A DNA stretch of 64,000 nt from Streptomyces sp. 7-21 (GCF_016741785.1 NZ_JAERRL010000013.1:82482-146481); one strand, 5' to 3'. Shown: positions 40,463-49,651, counted from the stretch's first letter. Translations and numbers: made by a program. The notes: generated by a model not told the origin, from the letters alone.

Positions 40463-40616
40463 GAGAGGGGCTCGGGGGTCCAGCGGGGCGTTCAGGGCTT
40501 TCTGCTTTCTTCACGGAGGGACCGCGGGGAGACCGCGCGGACGGCCCCTGCTGAGGGCCGGGCGGACAGCCGTGACCACACGGGTGCCACGACCGAAGTG
40601 TCAGCATACTTCACGG

Positions 40617-40659
40617 GCCGCTGGCCGCCCAATCCCGCATGGCGGGCCCGGCCAGCGGC
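40617..40659 (-). terminator. Two-tier hairpin after the DivIVA-like gene
   Basis: GCCGCTGGCCG (40617-40627) and CGGCCAGCGGC (40649-40659) form a perfect 11-bp stem. Inside is a second stem CCCGC/GCGGG with loop ATG. It begins 8 nt past the stop of the minus-strand gene ending at 40668. Confidence 0.7.
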
Positions 40660-40667
40660 GCGCGGGC

Positions 40668-41792
40668 TCAGGGGTGTTCCTGCTGGTAACGGCGCAGCTG
40701 CTCGGCGTCGATCATGCTGGTGTCGAAGAAGCTGGTCTCGTCCAGGGTGCCGGAACCGGTGTAGCCGCCGTCCGTTTGCTGGTAGCCGTAGCCGGGCTGC
40801 TGGGCCGCGGACTGCCCGTACGCGTCGCTCCCCGCGTACCCGTCCCCCGGATACGCCTGCCCGGCCGACTGGGCCGGCACGTGGTAGCCACCCGTCGCAC
40901 CGGCGTACCCGTCCTGCGCGTACCCCTCCTGCGGGTACGCCGCGGCGGCGCCGTCACCCGGCGCGCCCGCGTAGGCAGGGCTCGGCTCGTACCCGGGCGG
41001 CGGCGGAGGCGCGGCGGGCGGCGCCGGCGGGGCGGCCGGGCCGGCGGAGTCCCCGGCGCCGGCCGGGCCGGCGGGCGAGGGGACGCCGAGATAGGAGTAG
41101 GTGTCCTGCTCCTCCTGCGGGGCGTAGTAGGTGCCGCCGGCCACGGCCCCGCTCTGCCCGCCCTGCTGCTCCTGGGCGTCCTGCGCGGCGATGTGCTCCG
41201 CCAGCTCGTCGATGGGGCGGTGCCCGGTCAGCTTCTGGCGGCCCCGGCCCACGGCCTCGAGCGTCTTGCGGAGCACGGCCTCGATCGCGCCGAACTGCGC
41301 CTCGACGTAGGCGTCGGCCCGCTCCAGCAGCTCCTGCGGGTCGCCCCGGCCGGGACCGAGGAGCTTCTCCCGGCCGCGGTCCACCGAGCCGATCGTCTTG
41401 CCGAGGACCACCTCGAAGTTGGCCAGCTTGCTGTCGACGTAGTCGTCGGCCTCCGCCTTGACCTCGTCGGCCTCGCGGCGGGCCCGGGCCAGGATGCGCG
41501 ACGCCTCGGCCTGGGCCTCCTGGACCACGGAGGTCGCCTCGACGAGCGAGCGGCGCTCGGCGTGCGCGGCCTCGACGATGCGCCGGGCCTCCTCCTGGGC
41601 CTCGGCGACTACCTGGGCGCGGTCGCCGAGCACCTCCTGTGCCTGGGCCAGCGAGTCGGGGAGCGCCTGCCGCACCTCTTCGAGGCCAGCCAGCAGGTCC
41701 GCGCGGTTGATGACGCAGGAGGCGGACATGGGCATGCTCTTGGCGCCCCGCACCGCCGCGACGATCTCGTCGAGTTTCTGCTGTACGTCCAC
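40668..41792 (-). CDS. DivIVA/ATP-synthase-b-like coiled-coil cell-division protein
   Basis: 374 residues. After MDVQQKLDEIVAAVRGAKSM comes a long coiled coil (about 30-200) rich in Ala/Glu/Arg, with EAQEEARRIVEAAHAERRS and ILARARREADEVKAEADDYV. The C-terminal 150 residues are Pro/Gly/Tyr/Gln-rich and disordered, ending with RYQQEHP. Similar Streptomyces proteins are called cell-division initiation proteins. No catalytic motif. A strong hairpin follows the stop. Confidence 0.8.
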   Translation of the reverse strand: MDVQQKLDEIVAAVRGAKSMPMSASCVINRADLLAGLEEVRQALPDSLAQAQEVLGDRAQVVAEAQEEARRIVEAAHAERRSLVEATSVVQEAQAEASRILARARREADEVKAEADDYVDSKLANFEVVLGKTIGSVDRGREKLLGPGRGDPQELLERADAYVEAQFGAIEAVLRKTLEAVGRGRQKLTGHRPIDELAEHIAAQDAQEQQGGQSGAVAGGTYYAPQEEQDTYSYLGVPSPAGPAGAGDSAGPAAPPAPPAAPPPPPGYEPSPAYAGAPGDGAAAAYPQEGYAQDGYAGATGGYHVPAQSAGQAYPGDGYAGSDAYGQSAAQQPGYGYQQTDGGYTGSGTLDETSFFDTSMIDAEQLRRYQQEHP

Positions 41793-41830
41793 GGGGATGA
41801 CTGTACGGGCAACTCAGCGCGCGAGTGGGC

Positions 41831-42310
41831 TCAATGCCGGTCCAGTTTCGCGGCGAGTTCCCGCACGACCGGCTCGGGCACGAGGTGGGAGACGTCGCCG
41901 CCCCAGGCGGCGACCTCCTTGACCAGGCTGGACGACAGGAAGCTGTAGACCGGGTTGGTCGGGATGAAAAGGGTCTCCACCCCGGACAGCCCGTGGTTCA
42001 TCTGGGCCATCTGGAGCTCGTAGTCGAAGTCGCTGACGGCGCGCAGGCCCTTGACGATGGCCGGAATCTCACGCTGCTTGCAGTAGTCGACGAGCAGGCC
42101 GTGGAACGACTCGACCGTGACGTTGCCGAACTCGGCGGTGCACTCCTCGATGAGCGAGATCCGCTCCTCGACGGAGAACAGCCCCTTCTTGGACTTGTTG
42201 ACCAGCACGGCGACGTAGACGGAGTCGTACAGCCGCGAGGCGCGGGCGACGATGTCGAGGTGGCCGTTGGTGATCGGGTCAAACGATCCCGGGCAGACTG
42301 CGCGGCGCAA
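41831..42310 (-). CDS. coaD: Phosphopantetheine adenylyltransferase
   Basis: CoaD makes dephospho-CoA from 4'-phosphopantetheine and ATP. The 159-residue product has RRAVCPGSFDPITNGHLDI (HxGH site as NGHL) and LSSSLVKEVAAWGGDV. The start is a TTG at 42310 with AGGAGA 6 nt before it. An upstream ATG at 42370 overlaps the rsmD stop and would add 20 repetitive residues (PEN repeats). The normal family length supports the TTG. Confidence 0.94.
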   Translation of the reverse strand: MRRAVCPGSFDPITNGHLDIVARASRLYDSVYVAVLVNKSKKGLFSVEERISLIEECTAEFGNVTVESFHGLLVDYCKQREIPAIVKGLRAVSDFDYELQMAQMNHGLSGVETLFIPTNPVYSFLSSSLVKEVAAWGGDVSHLVPEPVVRELAAKLDRH

Positions 42311-42366
42311 CGGTGTCTCCTTGTTCTCCGGATTGTCCGGGTTCTCCGGCGTGTTCTCCGGCCTGT

Positions 42367-42993
42367 TCATGACCGGTCGCTTCGGGGGTGGCCAGCGGTG
42401 GGGCCGGGTTCGGGGTCGGCTGCGGGGTCAGCTGCGGGGCCGCCATGCCAGAGCGTGCCCTCGCCGTAGCGGCGGGCACGCAGGCCCGTGAAGCCCGCGG
42501 GCCAGCGGAACTCTCCCGCCCTGGTGCTGCGTTCCACCGTCACGACCGCGTCGCCGGCGAGCCAGCCCTGCCGGCGGAGGGTGAGGAGGATCTCGCCCAC
42601 CGCGTCGTCGCCGAAGGCATAGGGCGGGTCGAGGAAGGCCAGGTCGTAGGCGCCGCCCTCGGGGGGAGAGGCCGCCAGCTGCTCGGCCCGCACGGGGCGC
42701 AGCTCGGCGCCGGGCAGGCCAAGGGCCCGGATGTTCTCCCTGATAGTGCGGGCGGCACGGGCGTCGGACTCGGCGAGCAGGGCGTGCGCGGCGCCCCGGG
42801 AGAGCGCCTCCAGGCCCACCGCGCCCGAGCCGCTGAAGAGGTCGAGGACGCGGGCACCGCTGAGCGGGCCCCACAGCGCCGCCCACGTGGAGAAAAGCCC
42901 CTCCCGCGCCCGGTCGGAAGTCGGCCGGGTACCGCCGCCGGGCGGCACGGCGAGGCGCCGTCCGCCGGCGGTCCCGGCGATCACGCGCGTCAT
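42367..42993 (-). CDS. rsmD: 16S rRNA (guanine-966-N2)-methyltransferase RsmD
   Basis: A 208-residue SAM-dependent methyltransferase. It starts MTRVIAGTAGGRRLAVP, with RPTSDRAREGLFSTW, the SAM motif VLDLFSGSGAVGLEALSRGA and the catalytic FLDPPYAF. The tail is Pro/Asp-rich. Its stop overlaps the possible upstream ATG of coaD, and the rsmD-coaD pairing is standard. Confidence 0.95.
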   Translation of the reverse strand: MTRVIAGTAGGRRLAVPPGGGTRPTSDRAREGLFSTWAALWGPLSGARVLDLFSGSGAVGLEALSRGAAHALLAESDARAARTIRENIRALGLPGAELRPVRAEQLAASPPEGGAYDLAFLDPPYAFGDDAVGEILLTLRRQGWLAGDAVVTVERSTRAGEFRWPAGFTGLRARRYGEGTLWHGGPAADPAADPEPGPTAGHPRSDRS

Positions 42994-43056
42994 GAGGGTC
43001 CTTGTCAGCGCTCGGTGGTCAGCCGTCGGTGACCACGCTATCCAAGCCCTCTCGCG

Positions 43057-43539
43057 TCACGGCGCCTGGGGCTGCCCCGCCTCCGCGTCCCGGGCGCGCT
43101 CGCGGGCGGCGCGGGCGCACCGGCGGGCCGCACGCCCCGCGGTCGCCTCGTCCGCGTAGACCTCGCAGACGAGCTCGCCGTCCTCGGTGGCGTCGTGCTC
43201 CACCTCGTACAGGCAGAGTTCGCTGTGGTCCGCCAGCAGGAAGGCGTGCTCGTACACGGAGCACCAGCCGCGCGGCGGCGGCTCGATCCGGCGGTCCGGA
43301 AGCCGTTCGATGTCGTGTCCCACGGCGCCGGCCAGCCGCCGCAGCACCTCCTGCCCAGGACGGTCAGGGTTGACCGCGCGGTTCAGCAGGCGGCGCGCGT
43401 GCTCCCCGCTGTCACGCCCGGGGTATGCCCGGGGCCACCGGGTCCCCGGCCAGGCCGGGACGTCCCCGCCGAAGAGCCGCTCCAGCTGCTCGGCCGAAGG
43501 GACGGCGCCGTCCCGCCAGGCGCGTGACCGGTCACTCAT
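43057..43539 (-). CDS. Uncharacterised protein, DUF6227-like
   Basis: 160 residues, MSDRSRAWRDGAVPSAEQLE at the start. The middle has HARRLLNRAVNPDRPGQEVL and YEHAFLLADHSELCLYEVEH, then CEVYADEATAGRAARR and an Arg/Ala-rich end. The pattern of LLxRAxN, YEHxxLLAD and EVYxDE resembles the Streptomyces DUF6227 family as I recall it; this is a weak match. No catalytic motif or signal peptide. It is minus strand, between rsmD and another unknown gene. Confidence 0.6.
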   Translation of the reverse strand: MSDRSRAWRDGAVPSAEQLERLFGGDVPAWPGTRWPRAYPGRDSGEHARRLLNRAVNPDRPGQEVLRRLAGAVGHDIERLPDRRIEPPPRGWCSVYEHAFLLADHSELCLYEVEHDATEDGELVCEVYADEATAGRAARRCARAARERARDAEAGQPQAP

Positions 43540-43687
43540 CACGGATGCCTCCCTCAGCCGGCCGCTGCCTTGCCCGACACCGTAGCCCCCGCGGGCGCGC
43601 TCGCGGGAGAAGCGAGCGGCATTTTCTGCGCGCCCGCTGCCGCCGCGCGCCCGCGGTGCCGTCACCTGGCCGCAGCCGGCGGCCGGT

Positions 43688-44209
43688 TCACCGGCCGGCC
43701 CGCTCCTGGTCGGCCGCTCCGACCAGCGCCGGGGAGGCGTAGCGCGACCAGGACAGGCAGCCGTCGGGAGGGCAGTACTCCGGGCGGCGCGGGTCGTGTC
43801 CCAGCTCCCGCAGCTTCGCCCGCACCGACTCGGGCGTGCGCCCGAACCGGGCGGCGACGCGGGGGATGGTCTCGCCCGCGTGGAACCGGCGCACCAGGTC
43901 CTTCTCGTGCTGCCACACCCAGGGCGCGCCGTGGCCGGGGTACAGCTCACGCAGGAGGTCGCGGTCGGGTATCGGCTCGGCCACACCGGCCGCCAGGGCC
44001 AGGGCACGCAGGCCGCGGTTGAGCGCGATGCGCAGCGCCGGCACGTCGGCGAGCGGCATCGTCACGGTGCCGGCCGCGAGCGGGGCGCCGGGGGCGGCCT
44101 CGCTCCAGCCGGTGAGGGTCAGGGTCACGGTCGTGTCGTCGTCGCTGGAGAGCTCGATGCGGAAGGTCTTGTCGTGCAGGGGCAGTTCGTTGGTGTGACG
44201 GAAGGACAT
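43688..44209 (-). CDS. Uncharacterised protein with helix-turn-helix-like segment
   Basis: 173 residues. The N-terminal half is beta-rich (LHDKTFRIELSSDDDTTVTL). The second half has WQHEKDLVRRFHAGETIPRV followed by AARFGRTPESVRAKLRELG, which looks like a helix-turn-helix of the kind in sigma factor region 4 or Myb-like proteins. CPPDGCLSW near the end adds two Cys. The ATG at 44209 follows GGGGGTTGC. I do not recognise a family. Confidence 0.6.
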   Translation of the reverse strand: MSFRHTNELPLHDKTFRIELSSDDDTTVTLTLTGWSEAAPGAPLAAGTVTMPLADVPALRIALNRGLRALALAAGVAEPIPDRDLLRELYPGHGAPWVWQHEKDLVRRFHAGETIPRVAARFGRTPESVRAKLRELGHDPRRPEYCPPDGCLSWSRYASPALVGAADQERAGR

Positions 44210-44230
44210 GCCAGCAACCCCCAATCTCCA

Positions 44231-44259
44231 GGCCGGGCGGCCGGGCGGACCGCCCGGCC
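44231..44259 (-). terminator. Strong hairpin region after recG
   Basis: GGCCGGGCGG (44231-44240) pairs with CCGCCCGGCC (44250-44259); the same 10-mer repeats at 44239-44248, giving two alternative stems. GCCGGCATGCCGGC at 44263-44276 is a further palindrome. All lie 80-125 nt past the recG stop, a likely recG terminator region. Confidence 0.55.
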
Positions 44260-44356
44260 GCTGCCGGCATGCCGGCCACCACCGGCCGGCACTGTCATCC
44301 TCGCAGGTGGCACTGACAATCGGGGGTGGCTTCCCCGGGGGACGGCCGGGCCGGGG

Positions 44357-46564
44357 TCAGCCCTTGTCGAGGAACTCCTCGCGCTCCGCGTCGAGCAGCG
44401 CCGAGAGAGCCTCGCGCAGCGACGGATGGCCCGTCAGCTCCGGGTCGGCGGCGACCACCCTGGCCGCCGCCGCGCGGGCCTCGGCGATGACGTCCTCGTC
44501 GCCGATCACGGTGAGCATCCGCAGGCTGCTGCGGCCCCCGGACTGAGCCTGGCCGAGCACGTCCCCCTCGCGGCGCTGCTCCAGGTCGATGCGGGACAGC
44601 TCGAAGCCATCGAGGGTCGAGGCCACCGCCTCCAGGCGGCCGCGCGCGGCGCTGCCCTCGGGCGCCTCGGTAACGAGCAGGCAGAGCCCGGGCGCCGAGC
44701 CCCGGCCGACGCGGCCGCGCAGCTGGTGGAGCTGCGAGACACCGAAGCGGTCGGCGTCCATGATCACCATGACCGTCGCGTTGGGCACGTTGACGCCGAC
44801 CTCGACCACCGTGGTGGCGACGAGCACGTCGGTCTCCCCGGCAGCGAAGGACCGCATCACGGCGTCCTTCTCCTCCGGCGCCATCCGGCCGTGCAACACG
44901 CCGAGCCGCAGCCCGGCGAGCGGCCCTCCGGCGAGCTGGCGGGCGACGTCCGTTACGGCCAGCGGCGGCCGGTCCCGGCCGTCGCGCGGCGCCGTCCCGC
45001 CGTCTTCCCCGCCCTCCCCGCCTTCCTCGCCGATCCGCGGGCAGACGACGTACGCCTGGTGCCCGGCGCTGACTTCCTCCCGCACCCGCTCCCACGCGCG
45101 GGCCAGGAAGTGCGGTTTGTCGGCCGCGGGCACCACGTGGCTGGCGAGCGGCGAGCGGCCGGCCGGCAGCTCGTCCAGCACCGAGGTCGCCAGGTCGCCG
45201 AAGACGGTCATGGCCACCGTGCGCGGGATGGGGGTGGCGGTCATCACCAGCAGGTGCGGCGGCCGTTCGGCCTTGGCCCGCAGGGCGTCGCGCTGCTCGA
45301 CGCCGAAGCGGTGCTGCTCGTCCACGACGACGAGGCCCAGGTCGCGGAAGCTGACCGTGTCCTCGATCAGCGCGTGCGTGCCGACGACAATCCCGGCTTC
45401 GCCGCTGGCGGCCTCGAGCAGCGCGCGCCGCCGGGCCGCCGCCCCCATCGAGCCGGTGAGCAGCACGACGCGGGTGCCGCCCTCGGCGCCGGTGAGCATG
45501 CCGCCCTCCGCGAGGTCGCCCATCATCTCCGTCAGCGAGCGGTGGTGCTGCTGGGCGAGCACCTCGGTCGGCGCGAGCAGCGCGGACTGCCCGCCGCTGT
45601 CCGCCACCGCCAGCATGGCCCGCAGCGCGACGAGCGTCTTGCCGCTGCCCACCTCGCCCTGGAGCAGCCGGTGCATGGGATGGGCGGTGGCCAGGTCGGC
45701 GAAGATCTCCTCGCACACCCGGCGCTGCCCGCCGGTCAGCTCGAACGGCAGCCTCGCGTCGAACCGTTCCAGCAGGCCGCCCGGCCGGGGCACCCGCGGC
45801 ACGGCGGGCTGGCTGACGGCCGCGTGGCGCCGCCGGGCGAGTGCCACCTGGAGGACGAACGCCTCGTCCCACTTCAGCCGGGACCGGGCCGCCGCGATCT
45901 CGGCGGTGTCGCGCGGCTGGTGGACCGCCCGGAACGCCTCGGGCAGCGGCAGCAGCCCGTGCGCCGCGCGCAGCTCCTCGGGCAGCGGGTCGGTCAGCCC
46001 TTCCCAGCCGGTGGCCTCCAGGGACGCCAGGACGGTGCCGACGGCCTTCGCGATGCGCCAGGACTCCAGCTGGCGGCAGGCCGGGTACAGCGGCAGCGGC
46101 CGGCCGGCGAACTCCTCGACGGCCTCGGCCCCGGCGTCCGCGCCCAGCAGCTGGTAGGCCGGGTGCGCCAGCTGCAGCGTGCGGTTGAACACGGACACCT
46201 TGCCGGCGAACATGCCGCGCCGCCCCGGGAGGAGCTCGCGCTTGTGGTGGTGGACGGCGCGGCCGAAGAAGACCAGACGGAGCCGTCCGCTGCCGTCGGT
46301 GAGCGTGACCTCCAGGCGCTGGCCCTTGCCGCGGTTGTACGTCAGCAGCCGGGCGTCGGCGATCTCGGCGACGACCGTGACGTGCTCATCGAGCGGCAGG
46401 TCGGCGAGGCGGGTCAGCTCACCGCGCTCGGCGTAGCGCCGGGGGTAGTGGTGCAGCAGGTCGGCGACCGTGCGCAGGCCGAGCTGGTCGGCCATGACCT
46501 TCGCGGTGGTGCCGCCGACCACCTTGCTGAGGGGCTGGCTGAAAAGCGGGCGGGTCGCGGTCAC
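44357..46564 (-). CDS. recG: ATP-dependent DNA helicase RecG
   Basis: RecG reverses stalled forks and moves branched DNA. The 735-residue protein has an OB-fold wedge domain in its first 250 residues, then superfamily 2 motifs: GEVGSGKTLVALRAML (Walker A), LAPTEVLAQQHH, VVVDEQHRFGVEQRDAL (DEQH), TATPIPRTVAM, VLHGRMAPEEKDAVM, and QLRGRVGRGSAPGLCLL. Start ATG at 46564. It is downstream of the FakA-like gene on the same strand. Confidence 0.96.
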   Translation of the reverse strand: MTATRPLFSQPLSKVVGGTTAKVMADQLGLRTVADLLHHYPRRYAERGELTRLADLPLDEHVTVVAEIADARLLTYNRGKGQRLEVTLTDGSGRLRLVFFGRAVHHHKRELLPGRRGMFAGKVSVFNRTLQLAHPAYQLLGADAGAEAVEEFAGRPLPLYPACRQLESWRIAKAVGTVLASLEATGWEGLTDPLPEELRAAHGLLPLPEAFRAVHQPRDTAEIAAARSRLKWDEAFVLQVALARRRHAAVSQPAVPRVPRPGGLLERFDARLPFELTGGQRRVCEEIFADLATAHPMHRLLQGEVGSGKTLVALRAMLAVADSGGQSALLAPTEVLAQQHHRSLTEMMGDLAEGGMLTGAEGGTRVVLLTGSMGAAARRRALLEAASGEAGIVVGTHALIEDTVSFRDLGLVVVDEQHRFGVEQRDALRAKAERPPHLLVMTATPIPRTVAMTVFGDLATSVLDELPAGRSPLASHVVPAADKPHFLARAWERVREEVSAGHQAYVVCPRIGEEGGEGGEDGGTAPRDGRDRPPLAVTDVARQLAGGPLAGLRLGVLHGRMAPEEKDAVMRSFAAGETDVLVATTVVEVGVNVPNATVMVIMDADRFGVSQLHQLRGRVGRGSAPGLCLLVTEAPEGSAARGRLEAVASTLDGFELSRIDLEQRREGDVLGQAQSGGRSSLRMLTVIGDEDVIAEARAAAARVVAADPELTGHPSLREALSALLDAEREEFLDKG

Positions 46565-46642
46565 GCCCCCATCTAACCGCCTGGCGCTGACAGCCGTCGC
46601 GCGGCGGGGCGGGGCGGGCCGCGCGCGGCGGTCAGCGGCCGG

Positions 46643-48310
46643 TCATTCGACGCCGATGAGCAGGTGAGAGGACTGCCGGCCCTCGCAGACCACGGTCTCC
46701 ACGCCGAGGTGGCGGCGCCTGACCTGTTCCCGCAGGCGGTCGGCGAGCTGGCCGGAGGCGCGCTCGCCCAGGACGAGCGTGACCAGTTCACCGCCGGCCG
46801 ACAGCATGCGCCCGAGCACGTCGGCGGCGACGTCACCGGGCTCCTGGCCGATGACGGCGACATCGCCGTCGATGAGGCCGAGCACGTCCCCGGCCTGGCA
46901 GATACCCGCCGAGGTCCACGCCTCGCCCTCGGCGGTGGTCACCTCGCCGAAGCGGGTGGCGCCGGCGGCGGAGGTCATGGCGACGACGTCCTCGTCGAAG
47001 CGGCGCTCGGGCGCGTGCACGGCGAGAGCCGCGATGCCCTGCACCGGGGAGCGGGTGGGAATGACGGAGACCCGGATGCCCTGGGCACGGGCCTGCTCGG
47101 CCGCGGCTGAGGCGGCGTGCCACAAGCCGTCATCGTTGGGCAGGAGGATCACCTCGCCGGCGCCGGTGTGGCTGAGGGCGGCGGCCAGTTCGCCGCTGCC
47201 GGGCGGCTCGCCGGGGCGGGCGGTGAGCGTCGTGGCGCCGGCCTCGCGGCAGAGGGCGGCGAGACCGTCGCCGGGCAGGACGGCGACGACGGCGCGGCCG
47301 GCACGGGGCGCGGCGGCGGGACTGGCCCCGGCGGCCCCGGCGAGGGAGACGATGCGGATGCGGTGGGGGCGGCCGGCGTCGAGCGCGGCCTCGACGGCGG
47401 GGCCGGCCTCGGCGGTGTGCAGGTGCACGTGCCACAGGCCGTCGCCGCCGGCGACGACGAGGGAGTCGCCGAGCGCGTCCAGGCGGGTGCGCAGGGCCGG
47501 GATGGCCTCGTCGGGCGCGTCCAGCAGGTAGATGACCTCGTACGGGTGGCCGTGCCCGTCGCAGGGCGGGTGCTGGCCCGGCGGGTCCCCGTCCCGGGCG
47601 TGCCCGTGGCCGGCGGCGGACGGGGAGGCGGCTGCGGCGGTGAGGGACGCCGGCCTGGCCAGTCCGCGGTGGGCAGCGGGGTCGGGCCGGCGGCCGGAGA
47701 GCGCGGCGTCGAGGGCGTCGAGGACGGCGACGAGCCCGGCACCCCCGGCGTCGACGACGCCCGCCTCGGCGAGCACGGACAGCTGGGCCGGGGTACGGGC
47801 GAGCGCCTCACGGGCGGCCGCGGCCGCCGCGGACACCGCCCGCGCGGCGCCGGCCGCGGCGGGCACCGTCCGTGCGGCGCCGGCCGCGGCGCGGGCCACG
47901 GTGAGCATGGTGCCCTCGACCGGATGGGCCACGCCCTCGTAGGCGGCGCGGGCGGCGGCGCCGAGGGCGGCGGCGAGCGCCCCGGCCGGGGCGGGTTCGG
48001 GGTGACGGGCGAGCTCCGCGGCCAGGCCGCGCAGCAGCTGGGCGAGGATGGTGCCGGAGTTGCCGCGGGCGCCGATCAGCGCGCCGTGGGCCATGGCCCG
48101 CGCGGCCTCGGCGAGCGTGGGGCACCCGGCCGCGGCGGCCGTCACGGCCTGTGCGGCGGACTCCATGGTGAGGTAGAGGTTGGTGCCGGTGTCCGCGTCG
48201 GCGACGGGGTAGACGTTGCTGGCGTCGATGTCCTCGCGGGCGCGGCCGAGCAGGTCCAGGGCGGTCTGGCACCAGCGCCGTACCGCCGTGGCGTCAAGCG
48301 GCTGCGGCAC
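46643..48310 (-). CDS. DAK2-domain kinase, FakA-like fatty acid kinase
   Basis: A 555-residue protein. The N-terminal DAK2 nucleotide-binding domain has SNVYPVADADTGTNLYLTM, with acidic metal ligands, and GARGNSGTILAQLL. A middle Ala-rich linker leads to the C-terminal DegV/FakA-type domains (VIYLLDAPDEAIPALRTRL; GEVILLPNDDGL). FakA phosphorylates fatty acids bound to FakB; no FakB gene is in the window. The GTG at 48310 has GGAGG 7 nt ahead. It diverges from rpmB. Confidence 0.85.
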   Translation of the reverse strand: MPQPLDATAVRRWCQTALDLLGRAREDIDASNVYPVADADTGTNLYLTMESAAQAVTAAAAGCPTLAEAARAMAHGALIGARGNSGTILAQLLRGLAAELARHPEPAPAGALAAALGAAARAAYEGVAHPVEGTMLTVARAAAGAARTVPAAAGAARAVSAAAAAAREALARTPAQLSVLAEAGVVDAGGAGLVAVLDALDAALSGRRPDPAAHRGLARPASLTAAAASPSAAGHGHARDGDPPGQHPPCDGHGHPYEVIYLLDAPDEAIPALRTRLDALGDSLVVAGGDGLWHVHLHTAEAGPAVEAALDAGRPHRIRIVSLAGAAGASPAAAPRAGRAVVAVLPGDGLAALCREAGATTLTARPGEPPGSGELAAALSHTGAGEVILLPNDDGLWHAASAAAEQARAQGIRVSVIPTRSPVQGIAALAVHAPERRFDEDVVAMTSAAGATRFGEVTTAEGEAWTSAGICQAGDVLGLIDGDVAVIGQEPGDVAADVLGRMLSAGGELVTLVLGERASGQLADRLREQVRRRHLGVETVVCEGRQSSHLLIGVE

Positions 48311-48509
48311 GTGAGGACCTCCCGGGGCAGACGGATGCCGTCGGGCGTGCAGCTTACGGCCTGCCTGGCCAGCGGGCGATTTCGCCGGCGGGGAACGCTC
48401 GGGGTATGCTGCCTCGGTTGCTTGATGTCGCCTGCTACATCTCGCGCATCCCCAGCGTAAGTTTCCGTCACCCCCGTCTGTGCGGGGCTGACCCGTCTTT
48501 GGAGTGACC

Positions 48510-48695
48510 GTGGCTGCCAACTGCGATGTCTGCGGCAAGGGGCCGGGCTTCGGCAACCGTATTTCCCACTCGCACCGCCGCACCCCGCGCCGTTGGAACC
48601 CCAACATCCAGCGGGTGCGTGCCGTGATCAACGGGACGCCGAAGCGTCTGAACGTCTGCACCTCCTGCATCAAGGCAGGCAAGGTCAGCCGCTGA
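48510..48695 (+). CDS. rpmB: 50S ribosomal protein L28 (zinc-binding form)
   Basis: A 61-residue protein, VAANCDVCGKGPGFGNRISH, with Cys pairs CDVC and CTSC for zinc. The GTG at 48510 has GGAG 5 nt before; another GTG 6 nt upstream overlaps that site. It is the only plus-strand gene between recG and thiD, with its own promoter in 48311-48503. Confidence 0.96.
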   Translation: MAANCDVCGKGPGFGNRISHSHRRTPRRWNPNIQRVRAVINGTPKRLNVCTSCIKAGKVSR

Positions 48696-48792
48696 GGCGG
48701 AGCAGCGCACCCTCGGCCGTAACCGCAACGACGGCAGCCGGTCCATCCTCGTGGTGGGCCGGCTTTCGTGTGCCCGCGCGCGGGCGCCAGGG

Positions 48793-49602
48793 CTACGCGG
48801 GATGGCCGGTCCGGTACCCGTGGTGCACCGGTCCGGCGCCGGCCCCCAGCGGGAAGGCCGCGGCGATCGCTCCCGTGACGTAGTCCTTGGCCTCGGCGAC
48901 GGCCTGGGGCACGGGCAGCCCGGCGGCCAGCCGGGAGGCTATGGCGGAGGCCAGGGTGCAGCCCGTGCCGTGGGTGTGTCGGCTGGGGTAGCGGGGGGCG
49001 CGGAGCCAGTGTTCCTCGGTGCCGTCGGTGAGCAGGTCGGTGGCGTCCCCGGCGGGCAGGTGGCCGCCCTTGATGAGGGCCCAGCGCGGCCCGAGCGCCA
49101 GCACGGCGGCGGCCGCGCGGCGCATGTCCGTCTCGGCGGTCACGCGCACGCCGGTGAGTTCGGTGACCTCGTGCAGGTTCGGAGTGGCCACGGTCGCCGC
49201 CGGCAGCAGCTTGGTGCGGACGGCGTCGAGCGCCTCGGCCGCCAGCAGCCGGTCGCCGCTCGTGGCGACGCCGACGGGGTCGACGACGACCGGCACGGTC
49301 AGCTCGCCGAGCAGCCCGGCGACGGCCGTCACCAGCGGTGCGGAGGCGAGCATGCCGGTCTTGACGGCCTGCACGCCGATGTCGTCCACGACGCTGCGGA
49401 ACTGCTGCTCCACCGCCTCAGGCGGCAGCTCCCACACGCCCTGCACGCCCAGCGAGTTCTGCGCGGTGACGGCGGTGACCACGCTCATCCCGTGCGTGCC
49501 CAGCGCCAGCATCGTCTTCAGATCGGCCTGGATCCCCGCTCCCCCGCCCGAGTCGGAGCCCGCGATCGTCAGCACGCGCGGCGGCGGCTGGCTGGTCCCC
49601 AT
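48793..49602 (-). CDS. thiD: Hydroxymethylpyrimidine/phosphomethylpyrimidine kinase
   Basis: ThiD phosphorylates HMP and HMP-P in thiamine synthesis. The 269-residue product has LTIAGSDSGGGAGIQADLKT, VKTGMLAS, VVDPVGVATSGDRLL, TPNLHEVTELTG and HGTGCTLASAIASRL. GGAGGTGACC before the ATG is an ideal ribosome site. It follows thiL by 49 nt in the same direction. Confidence 0.95.
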   Translation of the reverse strand: MGTSQPPPRVLTIAGSDSGGGAGIQADLKTMLALGTHGMSVVTAVTAQNSLGVQGVWELPPEAVEQQFRSVVDDIGVQAVKTGMLASAPLVTAVAGLLGELTVPVVVDPVGVATSGDRLLAAEALDAVRTKLLPAATVATPNLHEVTELTGVRVTAETDMRRAAAAVLALGPRWALIKGGHLPAGDATDLLTDGTEEHWLRAPRYPSRHTHGTGCTLASAIASRLAAGLPVPQAVAEAKDYVTGAIAAAFPLGAGAGPVHHGYRTGHPA

Positions 49603-49651
49603 GGTCACCTCCGTACCCCTCACCCTCACCGGCCCGGCTCCGCTGCCGGAC

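Noticed and set aside
49603..49651. Possible TPP riboswitch for thiD
   Set aside because: The gap is only 49 nt and lacks the CTGAGA and late aptamer motifs; thiD is read through from thiL.
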